DNA from: CBDDLD01 sp965230605
GTDB taxonomy: Bacteria > Bacteroidota > Bacteroidia > Flavobacteriales > Flavobacteriaceae
Reading direction: 5' to 3'
DNA length: 64,000 bases
Assembly: GCA_965230605.1 (NCBI GenBank)
Contig: CBDDLD010000004.1
Coordinates: forward strand, 3,038,001-3,102,000
In this document: positions 1 to 7,889 of the stretch, piece after piece
Position numbering within the stretch: position 1 is the stretch's first letter
Layout: each line of letters begins with the position of its first letter
Notes under the pieces: generated by a model
Seen by the model: the letters and a program-made list of their open reading frames with translations, nothing else
Told to the model about the DNA's origin: nothing
The model's database searches: none
Position numbers and translations under genes: made by a program

Positions 1-3000
1 TATCATCGTCATCATCACAAACATCACCGATACCATCATTATCATTATCTGCCTGATCAGTGTTGGCAATAGTTGGACAGTTATCTTCATCATCGATAAC
101 ACCATCACCGTCGATGTCATTATCTTGTTCCGTTCCACAAACTTCAATAGACCAGCTATCAATACTACCTACATCGGCACCTGCATTATCTGATACATTT
201 AATACCCAGGCACCTCCTGAAGATTCTCCAATAAAGTCTGCTAAACTACCATCTGGTTGGAAGCTACCTGTAAAAGGTGCAGCCCCAGCTGCTATTGGTG
301 TTGCAGCATCGTCATCAAATACTGTATCGGTATAATCATTACCGCCGCCGCCATTTTGATCAGATAGTATAACACTAGTTCCGGCTGGGCTGGTTAATGT
401 TAAGATAAGATCTCCTGTAAATGTATGCGGAATATTAACCGTTACATTAACGTCTGTTACCTGTAATGCCTGAGCAAAAGTGATTTGTGATGAAGCACCC
501 GCGCCATCATTATCCGGAATTGCTATCGGTGTATCAGATGAAGCAAAAACTCCACAGACAATATCACAAACATCACCGATACCATCACCATCGCTATCAG
601 CTTGGTCAGTATTAGGTGTTTCAGGACAGTTATCATCTCCATTTAAAATAGTATCATTATCAATATCATCATCACAAACATCACCAATACCATCACCATC
701 AATATCAGACTGGTCAAAGTTGGCAATTGCCGGACAGTTATCACTAGTGTCCGGAACACCATCATTATCCATATCAGGGACAGGGCTTCCGCATATCTCT
801 AAACTCCAGCTATCGATACCTCCTGTATCAAAGAAGGCATTATCCGATACATTTAATGTCCAATCTCCAGCGGAAATTGTTCCATTATATACCGATAAGT
901 CACCATCTGGTGTAAATGTTCCAGTAAATGGTGCAGAACCTGAAGCAATTGGATTAGCGACATCACTATCAAAAACAGTATTGACATAATTATCTCCATC
1001 AGCTCCATTTCGGTTAGAAAGAACCACTTGTGTTCCATCTGGTGCTATCAGCGTCAGTATTAAATCTGAATCCCATGTGTGTGTAATATTAACTGTTACA
1101 TTAACATCAGTAATTGAAGTTGCAGTTGCTATATTAATTACTGAGTTTATTCCTAATCCGTTGTTATCTGGAATAGCAAGAGGTGTATCACTTGAGTTAT
1201 ATACATTACATGAAATGTTTGCAGTGGTAAAACTCGCTGTAGAATATGACCCAGAAGCACAATCGTTAACTGATCTTACCCTCCAGAAATATTGTGTTGT
1301 AATATTTAATGTAGTCGCAGTAAATGTATTTGAATTTACTACTGTACCTGCAACTATATTTGTAAAGCCAGCATCGGTAGCGATGTCAATTTCATAAGCT
1401 GTAGCATTAGGATCCGCATCCCATGTAAATACCGCATTATCTGCAGGGATATCTGTAGCACCATCTATAGGCGCTGTTATGTTTAATGTAGCTAGATTGG
1501 TATCGTAGACGTTAAATTCTACATCAGTGGTTTTTACAGTTCCTCCAGAAGTACCAACTAAAGTAATTGGATAGTTACCTACAGCTAAAGCACCAATTCC
1601 AGAAATTGTTACAGTAACTGCAGTTCCGTCTGCAGAAGCTGATGTAGGAGAAAATACAGCAGTAGCTCCAGCAGGTAATCCTGTAGCGGAGAATGTTGTT
1701 GTCCCTGTAAATCCTAAAAACGTATTGTATGTAAAGTTAAATATCACATCATCAGGTGAACATACATCCACACTTGTATCAGCAACATTTAAAACAAACT
1801 CTGATTCTTGAATTGAAAAGTTAGTAGAGTTTATAGCGTAAAAAATGTTATTATTTCCTTCTACCTTAACTCTTGCAGTAGATGAATCTCCACCGGTAAC
1901 TGGAACAGTGACATCATGAGAGCCATCATTTGGTACATCAGATGCCATTGTAAACGGATATGTTAACCCGCCGTCTATAGATAATAATATATTTACTGTT
2001 GGTGTATTTACACCGCCTCCATCAGTTCCGGCAACATCCCAGGTAACGGTTTGTGTAGAACCAGCATCCCAGGTTTCATTTGTGGTTTGAGAAGTTACTA
2101 CAAATGGCCCTACAGAACCATCAACAGTAACAGCCATTGTGTCAAAATCACTTTGAGGACTTTGACCGGTACCATTTGCTTCAGATCGATCTCTAACGAT
2201 AAGCGCAAAGTTTAATATTCTTGTAACATCAGATACCGTTTCCCACGAGGAATTGTCAAGGGTTTCTAATGGATTTGTTTGCGTAAGCTGACCTGCAATT
2301 ACACGCTCAACAATTGGCATATATCGGTCAGGTGAAGCACTAGGAGGCCTAGATCTCCACACAGCACCTGTGGTCTTATTTGGTCCGAAGTTCCCGGTAG
2401 TTGTGACACCATCATCTATTTGCTCCCATGTATACGTTAACACATCGCCGCCGTCTGCATCAGTAGCTGCTCCTCGAAGTACGAATGCTGTTCCACCTGG
2501 AATTGTGTAATCACTACCAGCATCTGCTACTGGCGGGCTGTTGGTGATAGCGGTCCCTACCCAACATGTTCTTGTTACAAGGTTATTTAATATTTGTTGA
2601 ATACTGTAATAGTGGAAATAAGGGTCTGAATGATCTTGAACATCATTAGCTCCGGTAATCCCAGCATATCCCATAATTGTTGTACCACTACCTGGCTCTG
2701 CATTAACACCGGTTCCTTCACTTTGAAAAGACCAAGTGTGGTTGGCTCCCATTTGGTGACCTATTTCGTGTGGCACATAATCAATATCAAAGAAATCTGA
2801 CATGTATGGTCCGCCGTCATTGTCTTGGAATGAGTGTGATGAAAATCCACTTCCTTTCTGACCATCTACACAGACACAACCAATACAACCTGCATTACCA
2901 TTATTACCTGCAAAAGCAAATAAGTGACCAACATCATAATTGGCCTCACCGATAACATTAGTTAATGTGGTTTGTAATTGCCCATTAAGTGCTCCCGTAT

Positions 3001-3817
3001 AAGGATCACTAGCTGCATCCGGATAAATAATTTCAGTTCCAGATACTAAAGTAAACGTCACTGCCATATCTACTTCGAAGACCTCATTATTTCTGTTCAA
3101 TGTAGATACTACCTGAGCCAATGCGTCTTGTTGTGCATCACCATTTCCGGCATTTCCATCATCCCAAAAATTGGTATACTCACCAGTTGTAGAAATAGCT
3201 ATTCTAAATGTTCTTAGTGTTTGATCATTAGCGTCTCTACCACTTAAGCCTTCATCACTGATCGGTAAAAATTCATCTGTAGTTGAACACTCAAATTCCT
3301 TTACACTTGTGATCTTTGCATTTCTTGTGTAAGCAATATATTCAGCAGTATTACCTTTAGTTATAGGCACTGTGAATGATGTAGGACGATCAGGATAAGA
3401 CAACATGGTTTGTAACCCTTGAGGAGTAACGCTAAATCTAGCTCTACCTCCTGGTGTTGTTAAACTAAATCCTATGTAAGTCTTAATTTCCGGATGCTGT
3501 TGCGAAAGTTCCTGAGATAAGACAGGAGCTTCAAGAACTCTAAATGGTTCTAGTTCTTTTTTCTCATTTGGCAGATAAACAATGTTATTTGAAGCATTGC
3601 TATTAATACCACGAAGTGGAGTGCCAATTAATTGTTGTTTAAACGCATCTAAGTTTAATTGATACGTTTGATAAAATTCTTGATCTAGGTTAGTAAGCTT
3701 GTCAGATCTTTCCGCGCTGGTATTTGAAGTGCTTTGCCAATAGCTCTGCTGAGCCGTTGACGAAAACATAACCAAAAGCATTGAGATTGACAAAACATAA
3801 TGTAGCTTTGTTCTCAT
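1..3817 (-). CDS. Secreted reprolysin-like metalloprotease with tandem P domains and TSP3 repeats (C-terminus off window)
   Basis: Runs off the left edge; 1272 residues are visible. It starts MRTKLHYVLSISMLLVMFSS, a Sec signal peptide ending near TAQ. A zinc-protease site, HEIGHQMGANH, lies at residues 350-360, followed by an IMGYAG Met-turn, which together mark a metzincin of the reprolysin type (family knowledge). After it come Ig/fibronectin-like segments (one with TAYEIDIATDAGFTNIVAG-type sequence), then two copies of a proprotein-convertase P-like domain (encoded about 1210-790 and 560-165), separated and followed by Asp-rich thrombospondin type 3 repeats (DNCP..xNxDQxDxDxDGxGD pattern) that should bind calcium. 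It is probably an exported protease or adhesin; a type IX sorting domain would be expected beyond the window but is not visible. A TAAATTTG element sits just upstream. The frame contains no stop over its whole visible length. Confidence 0.9.
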   Translation of the reverse strand, partial: MRTKLHYVLSISMLLVMFSSTAQQSYWQSTSNTSAERSDKLTNLDQEFYQTYQLNLDAFKQQLIGTPLRGINSNASNNIVYLPNEKKELEPFRVLEAPVLSQELSQQHPEIKTYIGFSLTTPGGRARFSVTPQGLQTMLSYPDRPTSFTVPITKGNTAEYIAYTRNAKITSVKEFECSTTDEFLPISDEGLSGRDANDQTLRTFRIAISTTGEYTNFWDDGNAGNGDAQQDALAQVVSTLNRNNEVFEVDMAVTFTLVSGTEIIYPDAASDPYTGALNGQLQTTLTNVIGEANYDVGHLFAFAGNNGNAGCIGCVCVDGQKGSGFSSHSFQDNDGGPYMSDFFDIDYVPHEIGHQMGANHTWSFQSEGTGVNAEPGSGTTIMGYAGITGANDVQDHSDPYFHYYSIQQILNNLVTRTCWVGTAITNSPPVADAGSDYTIPGGTAFVLRGAATDADGGDVLTYTWEQIDDGVTTTGNFGPNKTTGAVWRSRPPSASPDRYMPIVERVIAGQLTQTNPLETLDNSSWETVSDVTRILNFALIVRDRSEANGTGQSPQSDFDTMAVTVDGSVGPFVVTSQTTNETWDAGSTQTVTWDVAGTDGGGVNTPTVNILLSIDGGLTYPFTMASDVPNDGSHDVTVPVTGGDSSTARVKVEGNNNIFYAINSTNFSIQESEFVLNVADTSVDVCSPDDVIFNFTYNTFLGFTGTTTFSATGLPAGATAVFSPTSASADGTAVTVTISGIGALAVGNYPITLVGTSGGTVKTTDVEFNVYDTNLATLNITAPIDGATDIPADNAVFTWDADPNATAYEIDIATDAGFTNIVAGTVVNSNTFTATTLNITTQYFWRVRSVNDCASGSYSTASFTTANISCNVYNSSDTPLAIPDNNGLGINSVINIATATSITDVNVTVNITHTWDSDLILTLIAPDGTQVVLSNRNGADGDNYVNTVFDSDVANPIASGSAPFTGTFTPDGDLSVYNGTISAGDWTLNVSDNAFFDTGGIDSWSLEICGSPVPDMDNDGVPDTSDNCPAIANFDQSDIDGDGIGDVCDDDIDNDTILNGDDNCPETPNTDQADSDGDGIGDVCDIVCGVFASSDTPIAIPDNDGAGASSQITFAQALQVTDVNVTVNIPHTFTGDLILTLTSPAGTSVILSDQNGGGGNDYTDTVFDDDAATPIAAGAAPFTGSFQPDGSLADFIGESSGGAWVLNVSDNAGADVGSIDSWSIEVCGTEQDNDIDGDGVIDDEDNCPTIANTDQADNDNDGIGDVCDDDDD

Positions 3818-3845
3818 AAGTTTAGTGTACTAGTTTTAAAGACAC

Positions 3846-3853
3846 CAAATTTA
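3846..3853 (-). promoter_or_regulatory. Probable -7 element for the metalloprotease gene
   Basis: On the reverse strand this reads TAAATTTG, an exact match to the Bacteroidota -7 consensus TAnnTTTG, 28 bases before the ATG. No good TTG -33 partner is present at the usual distance, so the assignment rests on the -7 alone. Confidence 0.45.
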
Positions 3854-3912
3854 TGTTTTTTTTAACAATCTTATAACATTTTATTAAAATAAATATTGAC
3901 TAAAGAAAAAAT

Positions 3913-3920
3913 TAGCTTTG
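3913..3920 (+). promoter_or_regulatory. Possible -7 element before ribF
   Basis: TAGCTTTG matches TAnnTTTG and lies 11 bases before the ATG at 3932. A TTG at 3896 is only 14 bases upstream, shorter than usual. If it is used, the transcript would have a very short leader and the longer TTG-started RibF would be impossible. Confidence 0.3.
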
Positions 3921-3931
3921 TAAATGAGAAT

Positions 3932-4828
3932 ATGGCAAGTGTTATCACTATAGGAACATTCGATGGTGTACATATAGGGCACCAGAAAATACTCCGTGAT
4001 GTAGTAGAAATCTCTCATAATGAAGGCGCTACATCCACAGTACTAACTCTCTTTCCTCACCCTAGAATGGTATTGCATGGTGATACATCTATCAAATTGT
4101 TAAATACTATAGAAGAACGCGTATCAATGATTAAAGGTTTACAAATAGATAATGTTGTTGTGAAAACATTCTCTAAAGAATTTTCCAATTTATCTGCAAG
4201 AGACTATGTAAAAACCATTCTCGTTGATGAGTTAAATGCTAATATTGTTGTTATTGGTTATGACCATCATTTCGGAAAAAACAGAAGTGCAAATATTGAT
4301 GACTTAAGACAGCTCGGGGAAGAATTTAATTTTGAGGTTGTAGAAATTTCTGCTCAAGACGTAAAAGACATAACGGTGAGTTCTACCAAAATAAGAAATG
4401 CTTTAGGAGAAGGTAATGTTGTACATGCCAACATGTTACTTGGTTACAACTATTTTATTTCGGGTGAAGTCATAAAAGGAAAAAGTATTGGCAGAACTAT
4501 TAATTTCCCAACAGCTAACATTCATGTCCATGCCAATTATAAGCTTATACCAAAAGATGGTGCTTATATTGTAAGTTCTGTAATCCTAGAGACACTATAT
4601 TACGGAATGATGAATATTGGAAATAATCCGACTGTTGATGGTAAAAACAAATCTATAGAAGTTCATTTCTTTGACTTTGATATGGATCTTTACGGTAATG
4701 ACATCCGAATAGAATTTCATAAGCGTTTGAGAGACGAGCATAAATTTGATTCTATAACAGAATTAAAATCGCAGTTAGAAAAAGATAAGAATAATGCCAA
4801 AGCCTATATTGCATCATTAGATGAATAA
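3932..4828 (+). CDS. ribF: Bifunctional riboflavin kinase / FAD synthetase
   Basis: Phosphorylates riboflavin to FMN and adenylates FMN to FAD in the cytoplasm. The nucleotidyltransferase half opens with TIGTFDGVHIGH (residues 6-17), the family's ATP-binding signature; the C-terminal riboflavin kinase half carries the GRTINFPTAN motif. The length of 298 residues is typical. I start at ATG 3932; an in-frame TTG at 3896 would add 12 residues but overlaps a TAnnTTTG-like element. Related flavobacterial RibF proteins often have about 15 residues before the TIGTFDG motif, so the TTG start stays possible. The last 8 bases overlap the next gene, suggesting co-transcription. Confidence 0.95.
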   Translation: MASVITIGTFDGVHIGHQKILRDVVEISHNEGATSTVLTLFPHPRMVLHGDTSIKLLNTIEERVSMIKGLQIDNVVVKTFSKEFSNLSARDYVKTILVDELNANIVVIGYDHHFGKNRSANIDDLRQLGEEFNFEVVEISAQDVKDITVSSTKIRNALGEGNVVHANMLLGYNYFISGEVIKGKSIGRTINFPTANIHVHANYKLIPKDGAYIVSSVILETLYYGMMNIGNNPTVDGKNKSIEVHFFDFDMDLYGNDIRIEFHKRLRDEHKFDSITELKSQLEKDKNNAKAYIASLDE

Positions 4829-6128
4829 ATTTTTATTTAAACATATCGATAACTCCGGTTTGATTGTATTTCGAATCGTTTTTGGAGCACTTTGTTTTTT
4901 AGAATCGGTAGGAGCTACTATCACCGGCTGGGTAAAACGAACTTTAATTGACCCGGAATTTACTTTTAATTTTATCGGTTTTGAATGGCTTCAGCCTCTT
5001 CCTGGAGATTGGATGTATGTTTACTACATTATTATGGGCGCTTTTGGACTTCTGATTATGGTCGGTTATAAATACAGGTTCAGTGCACTAATGTTTGCTC
5101 TAATGTGGTCAGGCACCTACTTAATGCAAAAGTCGTCTTATAATAATCATTACTACTTATTGATGCTATTGAGTTTCATTATGGTGTTTTTACCTGCGCA
5201 TCAATACGCCTCAATTGATGTAAAAAATAATCCAAGTATAAAACGAGTTTCAATGCCTAGTTGGTGTAAATGGGTGTTCGTCGTTCAATTATTCATTTTA
5301 TATACTTATGCTTCAATTGCAAAATTGTATCCAGACTGGTTAGATGCTTCAGTAATTGGACTGCTAATGAAAGGGAAAGCAGATTATATTTTAATTGGGG
5401 ATATATTACAACTGCCAGCCGTACACTATATTATAGCGTATGGAGGTATTCTTTTTGATGGGTTAATTATTCCATTATTATTGTGGAAACCCACTCGAAA
5501 GTATGCCTTTTTTGTATCTATATTTTTTCATCTTTTTAACTCAATAGTATTTCAAATAGGAATCTTCCCATACCTGTCATTGGCATTTAGTTTATTCTTC
5601 TTTACTCCGGAAAGCATCCGAAATATTTTCCTGAAACGAAAGTCACTTTATAATGCTAACGAGGTCATTACACCAAGGTATGGCAATATGTTAAAAGCTG
5701 TTTTTGCCGTTTACTTTGTAGTGCAGATTCTGCTCCCTATTAGACACCATTTGATTGAAGACAATGTATTGTGGACCGAAGAAGGGCATCGTATGTCTTG
5801 GCGTATGATGCTTAGAGCAAAAAGCGGAAGAGCAACTTATAGAGTCGTTGATGCAGAAACTAATGACTATATCCCTATAAAGCTTGAAGACTATTTAACA
5901 AAAAAGCAGAAACGCGGAGCTACTACGAAACCAGATGTCATATGGCAATTTGCTCAACATTTAAAACGCAAGTTTGCTGAAGAAGGTAAATCTGTAAAAG
6001 TATATGTCAATTGCTATGTTAGTGTAAATGGAAAACCATCCAGACAATTAATTGATCCAGAAATTGATCTTGCAAATATTGAATGGAATGCCCTGAAACA
6101 CAGCAACTGGATATTACCATCAAAATAG
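4821..6128 (+). CDS. HTTM-domain (vitamin K-dependent gamma-carboxylase-like) membrane protein
   Basis: A 435-residue polytopic membrane protein. Residues 1-270 hold several hydrophobic helices in the HTTM pattern (an N-terminal LIVFRIVFGALCFLES helix, the MQKSSYNNHYYLL segment, and a FFHLFNSIVFQIGIFPY helix), as in bacterial relatives of gamma-glutamyl carboxylase. The C-terminal 150 residues are soluble and contain a charged segment and RMSWRMMLRAKSGRATYRV, common in bacterial HTTM proteins. The substrate of these bacterial proteins is unknown, so no reaction is claimed. It overlaps ribF by 8 bases and is probably in the same transcript. Confidence 0.85.
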   Translation: MNKFLFKHIDNSGLIVFRIVFGALCFLESVGATITGWVKRTLIDPEFTFNFIGFEWLQPLPGDWMYVYYIIMGAFGLLIMVGYKYRFSALMFALMWSGTYLMQKSSYNNHYYLLMLLSFIMVFLPAHQYASIDVKNNPSIKRVSMPSWCKWVFVVQLFILYTYASIAKLYPDWLDASVIGLLMKGKADYILIGDILQLPAVHYIIAYGGILFDGLIIPLLLWKPTRKYAFFVSIFFHLFNSIVFQIGIFPYLSLAFSLFFFTPESIRNIFLKRKSLYNANEVITPRYGNMLKAVFAVYFVVQILLPIRHHLIEDNVLWTEEGHRMSWRMMLRAKSGRATYRVVDAETNDYIPIKLEDYLTKKQKRGATTKPDVIWQFAQHLKRKFAEEGKSVKVYVNCYVSVNGKPSRQLIDPEIDLANIEWNALKHSNWILPSK

Positions 6129-6135
6129 GTCTATT

Positions 6136-6169
6136 TTGTTTTAAGATGCCCAAAATCTTTTTACTTTTG
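6136..6169 (+). promoter_or_regulatory. serS promoter
   Basis: TTG at 6136-6138 and TACTTTTG at 6162-6169 are separated by 23 bases, a full match to the Flavobacterium pattern TTG-N17-23-TAnnTTTG. The serS ATG is 61 bases downstream, so serS has its own promoter despite following the HTTM gene closely. Confidence 0.6.
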
Positions 6170-6229
6170 TCGCTTATCACTGAAGCCATTTAAAAGTTTC
6201 ATTATTAAGTTTTTAAAAATCAATTCAAA

Positions 6230-7501
6230 ATGTTACAAGTTGCCCAAATAAGAGATCATAAAGATGATTTCGTAGAGCGTCTGAAAAAGAGAAATTTAGA
6301 TGCTAAAGGTATGATTGATGATGTTATTATGCTTGACGAAAAACGTCGTCAAACACAAACCCAACTCGATTCTCAAAAAGCAGAATTAAATACATTATCC
6401 AAAGAAATAGGCAACTTGTTTAAGTCAGGTGAAATTCAAAAAGCTAACCTTTTAAAAGAAAAAACCAGTCTATTAAAAGATGCTATAAAAGAATTAGAAC
6501 AAGAGCTAACCAATGTAGCCTCTACTCTAAATGAATTACTATACAAGATTCCTAATATCCCAAATCCAATAGTTCCTTTTGGTGCTTCTGATGAAGATAA
6601 TGAAGAAGTATTTAAAGAAGGTGATGTGCCACAATTGCATGATAACGCATTGCCTCATTGGGAATTGGCAAAAAAGTATGATATTATAGATTTTGAATTG
6701 GGGAATAAAATTACTGGCGCTGGTTTCCCTGTTTATAAAGGAAAAGGAGCCAGATTACAACGTGCTTTAATTGCTTATTTTTTAGATAAGAATACAAATG
6801 CAGGGTATACAGAATATCAATTACCACATTTAGTGAATGAAGCTTCTGGTTTTGGAACAGGACAATTACCTGATAAGGAAGGACAAATGTATCATGTTAC
6901 TGAGGATAATTTGTATTTAATTCCAACAGCAGAAGTACCAGGGACTAACCTATTTAGAGATGTACTTCTGAATGAATCAGATTTTCCAATAACAGTTACA
7001 GGATATACACCATGTTTTAGAAGAGAGGCTGGTTCTTACGGTGCTCATGTAAGAGGACTTAATAGATTACACCAATTTGATAAGGTAGAGATTATTAGAG
7101 TAGAACATCCGGATAACTCATACAACGCTCTCGATAACATGGTAGAACATGTAAAGGATATTTTACGCGAATTAAAATTACCCTACAGAATCTTAAGGTT
7201 GTGCGGAGGAGATCTTACTTTCGCTTCAGCCCTTACTTATGATTTTGAAGTCTACTCAACAGCACAAAGCCGTTGGTTAGAAATTTCTTCAATATCAAAT
7301 TTTGAAACATTTCAAGCAAATCGCCTCAAATTACGTTATAAAAACAAAGACGGAAAGAATCAATTAGCGCATACTTTAAACGGTAGTTCTTTAGCATTAC
7401 CTAGAGTATTGGCAGGTATTTTAGAAAATTATCAAACTAAAGAAGGTATTGTAATTCCTGAAGTATTAAGACCTTACACAGGTTTTGATATTATTAATTA
7501 G
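6230..7501 (+). CDS. serS: Seryl-tRNA synthetase
   Basis: Charges tRNA-Ser with serine. The 423-residue length is standard. The N-terminal 110 residues form the tRNA-binding coiled-coil arm (KKRNLDAKGMIDDVIMLDEK onward); the class II catalytic core contains motif 2 (CFRREAGSYGAHVRGLNRLH) and motif 3 (LNGSSLALPRVLAGILEN). A promoter precedes it and a strong hairpin terminator follows, so it is likely a single-gene transcript. Confidence 0.97.
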   Translation: MLQVAQIRDHKDDFVERLKKRNLDAKGMIDDVIMLDEKRRQTQTQLDSQKAELNTLSKEIGNLFKSGEIQKANLLKEKTSLLKDAIKELEQELTNVASTLNELLYKIPNIPNPIVPFGASDEDNEEVFKEGDVPQLHDNALPHWELAKKYDIIDFELGNKITGAGFPVYKGKGARLQRALIAYFLDKNTNAGYTEYQLPHLVNEASGFGTGQLPDKEGQMYHVTEDNLYLIPTAEVPGTNLFRDVLLNESDFPITVTGYTPCFRREAGSYGAHVRGLNRLHQFDKVEIIRVEHPDNSYNALDNMVEHVKDILRELKLPYRILRLCGGDLTFASALTYDFEVYSTAQSRWLEISSISNFETFQANRLKLRYKNKDGKNQLAHTLNGSSLALPRVLAGILENYQTKEGIVIPEVLRPYTGFDIIN

Positions 7502-7553
7502 CCCTGATTTTGGGTTAAAATCATTGTCTAATTGTTAAAAAAAAGTGTTTTTC

Positions 7554-7597
7554 AACGAAAAAAAATGCATTTTATAGTGTTTTTTTTCGTTTTTTTT
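7554..7597 (+). terminator. serS terminator
   Basis: Perfect 12-bp inverted repeat: AACGAAAAAAAA (7554-7565) against TTTTTTTTCGTT (7580-7591), with a 14-base loop, running on into more T residues to 7597. It lies 52 bases after the serS stop. The stem is AT-rich, so its strength is uncertain. Confidence 0.65.
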
Positions 7598-7631
7598 GAT
7601 ATTAGTGTCCCCAAAAAGAACTGACCTACTT

Positions 7632-7700
7632 ATGAAAAATTTAAAACGATTAGCCTTACTTGTTTCACTTATAGTGATTGTAAGTAAAGTTTTATTTTAA
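7632..7700 (+). CDS. Possible small membrane peptide (22 aa)
   Basis: ATG-started frame reading MKNLKRLALLVSLIVIVSKV plus LF, then TAA. It has a positive start and one hydrophobic helix, like a small membrane peptide or a bare signal sequence. It lies alone between two terminators. It could equally be a chance frame, the relic of a secreted-protein gene truncated after its signal peptide, or a leader peptide. I do not recognise a family. Confidence 0.25.
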   Translation: MKNLKRLALLVSLIVIVSKVLF

Positions 7701-7807
7701 GGGTAATAAATAGCGATTAATAGCGCAATAGTAAAATATACCATGACGGAATAACTGAATCATTTTAATAAATAATGATTAATAGCACATTTATTTTGAA
7801 TGGTCAA

Positions 7808-7838
7808 AATGCCTGAACATCAGTTTAGGCATTTTTTT
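7808..7838 (+). terminator. Rho-independent terminator upstream of the TPR gene
   Basis: AATGCCTGAAC (7808-7818), loop ATCA, GTTTAGGCATT (7823-7833): an 11-bp stem with one G-T pair followed by a T tract to 7838. It ends whatever is transcribed from the short region behind serS and shows that the frame open from 7800 is not coding before about 7890. Confidence 0.8.
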
Positions 7839-7889
7839 ATAAAAACATTCACAATATCAACTATACGTATTTGTTATATTTACAAAAAT

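Larger units (their letters stand above)
7502..7889. other. 388-bp intergenic region between serS and the TPR gene
   Basis: Holds the serS terminator, a possible 22-codon open frame (7632-7700), two copies of an ATTAATAGC(G/A)CA word (near 7716 and 7778), and a second strong terminator (7808-7838). The two terminators bracket about 210 bases that could be a separate short transcript. No tRNA-like fold was recognised. Confidence 0.5.

Noticed and set aside
1..780. Regularly spaced ACAAACATCACC words that resemble a short repeat array
   Set aside because: They encode the Asp-rich TSP3 repeats of the reverse-strand metalloprotease in an unbroken frame; spacing is irregular and there are no unique spacers, so it is not CRISPR.
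60..1397. Several forward and reverse open frames of 61-169 codons
   Set aside because: They are shadows of the long reverse-strand metalloprotease frame, with low-complexity Ser/Pro-rich translations.
7800..7889. N-terminal extension of the TPR protein from a TTG at 7800
   Set aside because: It crosses a strong terminator hairpin (7808-7838), and a signal peptide begins at 7890.
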